In this document: positions 58,854 through 64,000 of the stretch, piece after piece
Position numbering within the stretch: position 1 is the stretch's first letter
How the letters are laid out: each line of letters opens with the position of its first letter
Assembly (NCBI RefSeq): GCF_033101155.1
Contig: NZ_JAWMPX010000002.1
Coordinates: forward strand, 186,001-250,000
Reading direction: 5' to 3'
DNA length: 64,000 nucleotides
Source of the DNA: Tropicimonas sp033101155
GTDB taxonomy: Bacteria > Pseudomonadota > Alphaproteobacteria > Rhodobacterales > Rhodobacteraceae
The notes under the pieces: model-generated
The model's input: the letters and a program-made list of their open reading frames with translations, nothing else
What the model was told of the DNA's origin: nothing
Database searches by the model: none
Position numbers and translations under genes: made by a program

Positions 58854-59521
58854 TCGGTCGCCTCGCCGGACGGATCGACTATCGCGGCGCCGACCATGTG
58901 CTGCTCGATGTGAGTGGGGTGGGCTATATTGTATATGTCTCCGAACGCACGCTGATGGATCTGCCCGGCACCGGCGAGTTTGCAGCGCTCTACACGGATC
59001 TCGTTGTCCGCGAAGACCTGCTCCAGCTTTACGGCTTCCCGTCCTTGCAGGAGAAGGAATGGCATCGCTTGCTGACCTCGGTGCAGGGCATCGGCGCCAA
59101 GGCGTCCATGGCCATTCTCGGTGCGCTTGGTCCCGACGGCACCGCCCGCGCCATCACGCTCGGCGACTGGTCCGCCATCCGCGCTGCCCCGGGCGTCGGC
59201 CCCAAGCTCGCCCAGCGCGTCACCAACGAGCTCAAGGACAAGGCGCCGGCGATCATGGCCATGGCTGGTGCGCTCGACCAGGTGGTCGAGGCCACGCCGA
59301 ACGCTCCGCCCGCAGCGGCCCCCGCGCCACAGGCCGCGCCGAAGCCCGTTGCCCGGCCCCGCGCTGCCGCGCAGTCGGACGCGCTCTCGGCGCTGACAAA
59401 TCTCGGCTACCAGCAGGGCGAGGCCGCTTCCGCCGTGGCCCAAGCGCTCACGGACGATCCGGAATCCGACACCTCCGCCCTGATCCGCGCCGCCCTGAAA
59501 CTGCTGGCGCCCAAGGGGTGA
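58850..59521 (+). CDS. ruvA: Holliday junction branch-migration protein RuvA
   Basis: 223 residues. Domain I (1-64, MIGRLAGRIDYRGADHVLLD), helix-hairpin-helix domain II (about 65-145, GIGAKASMAIL and APGVGPKLAQRV), an Ala/Pro-rich linker and domain III (about 180-223) that contacts RuvB. Starts within the ruvC stop. Confidence 0.97.
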   Translation: MIGRLAGRIDYRGADHVLLDVSGVGYIVYVSERTLMDLPGTGEFAALYTDLVVREDLLQLYGFPSLQEKEWHRLLTSVQGIGAKASMAILGALGPDGTARAITLGDWSAIRAAPGVGPKLAQRVTNELKDKAPAIMAMAGALDQVVEATPNAPPAAAPAPQAAPKPVARPRAAAQSDALSALTNLGYQQGEAASAVAQALTDDPESDTSALIRAALKLLAPKG

Positions 59522-59625
59522 AGATGGTTCTCCTGTCCCCAATCACCCTCGGGAGGAGCGCCGAAAAGGCGCGGCGCGCAAACAGCCCCTTCCCGTCGCC
59601 CCACACGCGCAGCGGAGCCGCATAG

Positions 59626-60675
59626 ATGACCGACCCAGACCCGCTCCTGCGTCCCGACCCACAGCCGGGCGAGCAGCAAGGCGAAGACCGCGCCCTGCGC
59701 CCGACCCAGCTTTCCGAGTTCATCGGTCAGGCCGAGGCGCGCGCCAATCTGCGCGTCTTCGTCGAGAGCGCCCGCCGGCGCGGCGAGGCGATGGACCACA
59801 CGCTCTTTCACGGCCCGCCCGGGCTCGGCAAGACAACGCTGGCCAATATCATCTCGCGCGAACTTGGCGTGAATTTCCGAATGACCTCCGGGCCGGTCCT
59901 CGCCCGGCCTGGCGATCTGGCTGCCATCCTGACCAATCTCGAAGCCCGGGACGTGCTCTTCATCGACGAAATCCACCGCCTCAACCCGGTGGTCGAGGAG
60001 GTGCTCTATCCGGCGATGGAGGATTTCGAGCTCGACCTCGTGATCGGCGAGGGGCCAGCCGCCCGCACCGTCCGGATCGAGTTGCAGCCGTTCACGCTGA
60101 TCGGCGCCACCACGCGGCTCGGCCTTTTGACGACACCTCTGCGCGACCGGTTCGGCATCCCGACGCGTCTGCAATTCTACACCGTGGATGAGCTGCACGA
60201 GATCGTGACCCGCAATGCCCGCCTGCTTGGCATCCCTGCCGAGCCCAAGGGCGCGCGTGAGATCGCGGCGCGCGCGCGCGGCACACCGCGCATCGCTGGC
60301 CGGCTGCTGCGCCGGGTGGTCGATTTCGCGCTGGTCGAGGGCGACGGAACCCTGACGCAGACGCTGGCTGACAGCGCGCTGACGCGATTGGAGGTCGACC
60401 ATCTTGGCCTTGACGGGGCGGACCGGCGCTACCTGCGCATGATCGCCGAGAACTTTGCTGGCGGTCCCGTCGGTGTGGAGACCATGTCCGCGGCGCTCTC
60501 CGAGAGTCGCGACGCGCTGGAAGAGGTGATCGAGCCCTACCTGCTCCAGCAGGGCCTGCTTCAGCGCACCCCGCGCGGACGGATGCTGGCGCAGAAAGCC
60601 TGGACCCATCTCGGGCTGGAACCGCCGAGACCGTCGGAGTCGACGAAGCCCGGGCAAGCCCAGCTCTTCGAGTGA
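59626..60675 (+). CDS. ruvB: Holliday junction branch-migration helicase RuvB
   Basis: 349-residue AAA+ motor. Walker A GPPGLGKTT (about 65-73), Walker B LFIDEIHRL, sensor 1 GATTRLG, the arginine-finger region RDRFGIP and a C-terminal winged helix ending in RTPRGRMLAQKAWTHLG. It is 104 bases after ruvA; that gap contains a perfect GCGCC-GAAAA-GGCGC hairpin (59558-59572) but no T-run. Confidence 0.97.
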   Translation: MTDPDPLLRPDPQPGEQQGEDRALRPTQLSEFIGQAEARANLRVFVESARRRGEAMDHTLFHGPPGLGKTTLANIISRELGVNFRMTSGPVLARPGDLAAILTNLEARDVLFIDEIHRLNPVVEEVLYPAMEDFELDLVIGEGPAARTVRIELQPFTLIGATTRLGLLTTPLRDRFGIPTRLQFYTVDELHEIVTRNARLLGIPAEPKGAREIAARARGTPRIAGRLLRRVVDFALVEGDGTLTQTLADSALTRLEVDHLGLDGADRRYLRMIAENFAGGPVGVETMSAALSESRDALEEVIEPYLLQQGLLQRTPRGRMLAQKAWTHLGLEPPRPSESTKPGQAQLFE

Positions 60676-60876
60676 GCTTGCCGCTAAGGTCAATCAGATC
60701 GGAGGTTTTTTTAGCCTGCAGGCAAGGTAAGGCGAAACTGACCGTTGCCCCGTCTTCCCCTTGCGTCTATCAGGCGCGGACATTGCCTTTGCCGATTGAC
60801 CGCGCGTAAGGTGGTGGCCGGGGTGCCGCGCTCCCCGGGCTGGCCCCGGGCCGGCGGCGTGCAGGCAGGAGGACAT

Positions 60877-62670
60877 ATGCGCAAGAACAATATCCCCGCG
60901 GAAACGGTGAATACGCTCTACCAACTCCTGCAAGAACGCACGCGGATCACGCCCAAGCTGACAGCCTATCGTCAATATGACCGCAAGACGGGGAAATGGC
61001 GCAAATTCACCTGGCCGCAGGTGCTTGAACGCACCGATCGCTTTGCCGCCGCGTTCCTCGCCGCTGGCATGCAGCCGGGCGATCGTGTCGCCATCCTTCT
61101 GCAGAACTGTGTCGACTGGGTCTGCTTTGACATGGCCGCGGCGCGCTGTGGGCTGACGGCTGTGCCGCTCTATACCAATGACGCGATCTCCAACGGCGCC
61201 TTCATGCTGGCCGATTCCCGGCCGCGCATCCTCTTCGTCGATACCGACCGACGCTGGCGCGACCTTGAGAAATCGCTCTCGGATCACGCGTTCATCGAGC
61301 AGGTCTGGCTGCAGGAGGTTACGGCCGATTTCGTCGCTGGCGCAGAGGAGGTCGTCCACCATATCGAGGCGGTCCTGCCCAAGGAGGTCGACGCGCTGCC
61401 CGAGCCGGCCGATACCGACACGTCGCCGGCGACGCTGATCTACACCTCCGGCACGACGGGCACGCCCAAGGGCGTCATGCTCTCGCATCGCGCCATTCTC
61501 AACAATGCCGAGGCCACGGCCTCAGTGGTCTCGCCGCTGGAAGGCGATATCTTCCTCTCCATCCTGCCCATGGCCCATGCTTTCGAACGCACGCTGGGCT
61601 ATGTGCTGGCGGTGATGTCGGGGGCCTGCAATGCCTATCCGCAATCGCTGCTGCGGCTGCGCCAGGACATGACCACGGTGCGCCCGACGGTGATCATGGG
61701 CGTGCCGCGCTTCTACGAGACGATCTATACCTCGGCGCGCCGCAATGCCTCGGCGAGCAAGTTCAAGGAACGGCTCTTCGACATGACGGGGCGGATCGGC
61801 TATGCCCGCCACGCCGCGCGGGCCGGGCATGGTCCGGGGCCGAGCTTCGGAGAAAAGCTGCTCTGGCCGATCCTCGACCGGTTGGTCGCGAAGAAGGTGA
61901 AGGCGGCTTTTGGCGGACGCATGCGCGTTGCGGTTTCCGGCGGGGCCAACCTGCCCGAGGAGATCGGGCAGGCGCTGCTCGGGCTCGGGATTCCGCTGGT
62001 CGAAGGCTACGGGCTCTCGGAGGCAGGGCCGGTCGCCACGGCGTCGCTGCAGGAGGATTGCGTGCCGGGCACGGTCGGCCATGCGCTTCCGGGCTGCGAA
62101 GTGAAGATCGGGGATCGCAACGAATTGCTGATCAAGACACCTGCGCGGATGCTGGGCTATTGGCAGCGCGAGGATGCCACGGCGGAATCCTTCGATGAGG
62201 ACGGGTGGCTGCGCACGGGCGACATGGCGGAGATCGTCAATGGGCGCATCCGGATCTCGGGGCGGCTCAAGCATATCCTCGTGATGTCCAATGGTGAGAA
62301 CGTGAACCCGCGGCCGATCGAGCTTGGCATCGAAAGCGACCCGCTGGTCGAACAGGTTTGCGTGGTGGGCGACGGGCGGTCCTTTCTCTCGGCGCTGGTG
62401 GTGCTCAACCGCGATTACTGGACCGAGATGGCCAAGGAACTGGGGCTGGACGAGAACGCGCCCAACGCCCCGGAGGCGGAACGCTACATTCTCGAGCGGA
62501 TCCGCAAGGCCTCCGGAGACATCCCCTCCTGGCAACAGATGAAGGCCTATCATGCGACATTGGACGAGTGGACCGTCGAGCGCCGCCTGATCACGCCGAC
62601 GCTCAAGCTGCGCCGTGAACGGGTGATCGACGAGTACAAGGACGAAATCCGGGCCATCTACGCCAAATAG
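60877..62670 (+). CDS. AMP-dependent long-chain acyl-CoA synthetase
   Basis: 597 residues of the FadD15/long-chain fatty-acid CoA ligase group. The P-loop YTSGTTGTPKG is at 189-199, the VEGYGLSEAGP motif near 373, the DGWLRTGD hinge and the late GRLKHILVMSNGENVNP block. Activates fatty acids as acyl-AMP then acyl-CoA. ATG 60877 has GCAGGAGG seven bases upstream; earlier in-frame starts are rejected. It could serve with the FadL-type porin elsewhere in the window, by inference. Confidence 0.92.
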   Translation: MRKNNIPAETVNTLYQLLQERTRITPKLTAYRQYDRKTGKWRKFTWPQVLERTDRFAAAFLAAGMQPGDRVAILLQNCVDWVCFDMAAARCGLTAVPLYTNDAISNGAFMLADSRPRILFVDTDRRWRDLEKSLSDHAFIEQVWLQEVTADFVAGAEEVVHHIEAVLPKEVDALPEPADTDTSPATLIYTSGTTGTPKGVMLSHRAILNNAEATASVVSPLEGDIFLSILPMAHAFERTLGYVLAVMSGACNAYPQSLLRLRQDMTTVRPTVIMGVPRFYETIYTSARRNASASKFKERLFDMTGRIGYARHAARAGHGPGPSFGEKLLWPILDRLVAKKVKAAFGGRMRVAVSGGANLPEEIGQALLGLGIPLVEGYGLSEAGPVATASLQEDCVPGTVGHALPGCEVKIGDRNELLIKTPARMLGYWQREDATAESFDEDGWLRTGDMAEIVNGRIRISGRLKHILVMSNGENVNPRPIELGIESDPLVEQVCVVGDGRSFLSALVVLNRDYWTEMAKELGLDENAPNAPEAERYILERIRKASGDIPSWQQMKAYHATLDEWTVERRLITPTLKLRRERVIDEYKDEIRAIYAK

Positions 62671-62947
62671 GGCAGGGTGCGAGCCGCCTTGAGATGCGGA
62701 AATGGCGCGGATGATCCCGTGCCCACGCGACAGGCGTCCGGCCACCGGAGGTTGCGACGCGGGGGCCTTTTACTCGGGTCTGTTTTGCGTCATAGACGCG
62801 AGGCTCCAGTCGTCGACTGCACAGCCTGCAAGAACCGTGACCTGCGCATCAATGGTCCGTCTCATCCTGCAGCGCCAATACGCGCATCGGCCTGCTGCCT
62901 GACATCAACCAGCCGGCCACTGGCCCGCATGCAGAAGGTCTGAACGC

Positions 62948-63328
62948 GTGATCTCGGAAGTGAAACTGGCCCGGCTGCAGCGTCTATGGCGTGTCATTCG
63001 GCGTGTCGTTCTCGGTGTGGTTTTCGCGGTCCTCGCGCTGACGGTTCTCGTGACGGTGATCGGGACGTGGCGCGGACAGGCCTCCCGGGCGGAACTGCTG
63101 GGGGAAGATACTGTCCACGTGGTCCCGCATCTGCTGCGGTACACATATATCGGCGACGCACGGTTCGAGGCGGTTTGCAGGACGATCGAGGCCTGTGATG
63201 CAGCTGCGCAGGAGATCTGCGGCGACGCGGTTGTGCGGCTCGAGGAAAACCGGGACGCAGACGGAATCTGGCTCCTGCTGGCGGAATGCGAAGAGGGCAT
63301 ATCGCCCGCGTGGTCGAACGGGCAGTAA
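62948..63328 (+). CDS. Hypothetical single-pass membrane protein
   Basis: 126 residues starting with GTG. A basic N-terminus (LARLQRLWRVIRR) precedes one membrane helix (about 20-41) and a periplasmic-looking domain with three Cys (CRTIEACDAAAQEIC) and an acidic end. AGAAGGT lies nine bases upstream. Not recognised; a weaker prediction than its neighbours. Confidence 0.55.
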   Translation: MISEVKLARLQRLWRVIRRVVLGVVFAVLALTVLVTVIGTWRGQASRAELLGEDTVHVVPHLLRYTYIGDARFEAVCRTIEACDAAAQEICGDAVVRLEENRDADGIWLLLAECEEGISPAWSNGQ

Positions 63329-63686
63329 TGTGCTCGGGTCCTCCCGGTCGAGGTCGATCCACGCCGTCCGTCTGAAGTCGTGCGCCCACCTGGCCGCAAT
63401 CAGTCCGGGCGGTAGCAATGACCCGTTCCGAACGCGACACCTGCGCTCCGGAGCATGTCGGGCGGGGTATGGGCGTTGGGAACCAAAGCTCGATCGGATG
63501 GCGTCCCGTCTATCGGCGTCCTTCAATGCATCTCGATACAGCAACATTTGCCGTGCCCGGATTTCCAGCCAAAGCGCGACAAACCGGCAGCATTCCCCCG
63601 AATCTGGCAGCTTCCCGAAGCGACAGGTTTCCCAGACGCTCCGAATTCGTTAAGCGAAGGGAAACGGTTTTGGGGTCCAAAAGAGC
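63329..63686. other. Gene-free stretch upstream of lptF
   Basis: About 360 bases with no gene I can support. ORFs on both strands lack family resemblance. Composition drops in GC around 63530-63660, consistent with the lptF promoter; TTCGTTAAGCGAA near 63645-63657 is a short dyad. Confidence 0.5.
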
Positions 63687-64000
63687 GTGACGAGATTCGA
63701 CCGATATTACGTTTACCAGTTGATGGTCTTGTTCGGCTTCTTCTCGCTCGTGCTGGTTTCCGTCTACTGGGTCAACAGGGCGGTGATCCTGTTCGACCAG
63801 ATCCTGTCGGATGGTCAATCTGCGGGTGCCTTCTTCACGCTGACGCTGTTTACCCTGCCCAATGTCGTGCGCATGGTGCTGCCGATCTCGGCCTTCGTTG
63901 CCGCTGTTTACGTCACCAACCGGCTGACCACCGAGAGCGAACTCGTCATCCCGCAAGCCGTCGGCATGTCGCCCTGGCGGATGGCGCGGCCGGTGGCGGT
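63687..64000 (+). CDS. lptF: LPS export permease LptF, 5' part
   Basis: First 104 codons of an LptF/LptG-family inner-membrane permease that extracts lipopolysaccharide with LptB2G. FDRYYVYQLMVLFGFFSLVLVSVYWVNRAV gives the first membrane helix, followed by FFTLTLFTLPNVVRMVLPISAFVAAVY and VTNRLTTESELV, the family block before the coupling helix. Starts with GTG preceded by AAAAGAG. Cut by the window edge. Confidence 0.9.
   Translation, partial: MTRFDRYYVYQLMVLFGFFSLVLVSVYWVNRAVILFDQILSDGQSAGAFFTLTLFTLPNVVRMVLPISAFVAAVYVTNRLTTESELVIPQAVGMSPWRMARPVA

Overview
The window is about 64 kb of GC-rich, densely packed bacterial chromosome. The gene set (SitBCD-type metal transporter, UbiT-UbiU-UbiV, DUF3422, HemP with DUF1289, monomeric isocitrate dehydrogenase, NAD-linked formate dehydrogenase, MttB-family methyltransferase, ruvCAB, LptF) points to an alphaproteobacterium of the Rhodobacteraceae/Roseobacter type. 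This is inferred from gene content and protein style, since no rRNA or tRNA gene is present. No CRISPR array, prophage or replication origin was seen.

Layout. 1-4.1 kb: end of a metal ABC transporter operon, then rlmB and a Lys-rich zinc-ribbon gene. 4.2-5.9 kb: a probable small RNA with a strong terminator, followed immediately by a decayed IS1595-family element with matched ends, a broken transposase and an extra 157-residue gene. 6-8.7 kb: divergent L,D-transpeptidase and MepK-like peptidase genes. 9.2-13 kb: ubiT-ubiU-ubiV and a TPR-methyltransferase. 13-18.6 kb: ndk, a 3-hydroxyisobutyrate dehydrogenase-like enzyme, DUF3422, a MarR regulator with an M20 amidohydrolase, DUF502. 18.7-26.2 kb (minus strand): psuK-psuG, DUF1289, a small leader ORF with hemP, the transglutaminase/alpha-E/ATP-grasp triad, dtd and a fructokinase.

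26.3-34.8 kb: an envelope-oriented neighbourhood. It holds hsp20, a membrane zinc-ribbon protein, a secreted SnoaL-like protein, a secreted C-type-lectin-fold protein, an SPFH-GYF protein, a DUF3551-like peptide, a DUF2927 lipoprotein, TelA, XpaC and a two-helix membrane peptide. The last six genes to be listed are co-oriented and resemble, in parts, the B. subtilis xpaC-yaaN and ydjFGHI membrane-stress loci. 35-44 kb: FadL-type porin with a clear palindromic operator, guaA with three downstream genes, a divergent LysR/alcohol-dehydrogenase pair, and an MttB-like methyltransferase.

44-55 kb: a low-GC orphan gene, icd, a fucosyltransferase-like/TPR protein, and a formate dehydrogenase operon whose NuoE-like and NuoF-like subunits are fused and which carries a CpxP/Spy-like gene with a His-rich tail between its subunits. 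55-64 kb: msrA, a P-loop protein, prmA, small genes, ruvC-ruvA-ruvB, an AMP-dependent acyl-CoA ligase, and the 5' end of lptF cut by the window edge. The least explained parts are the small-RNA/IS1595 junction, the TelA-XpaC-SPFH cluster, the hemP leader and the His-tailed protein inside the formate dehydrogenase operon.
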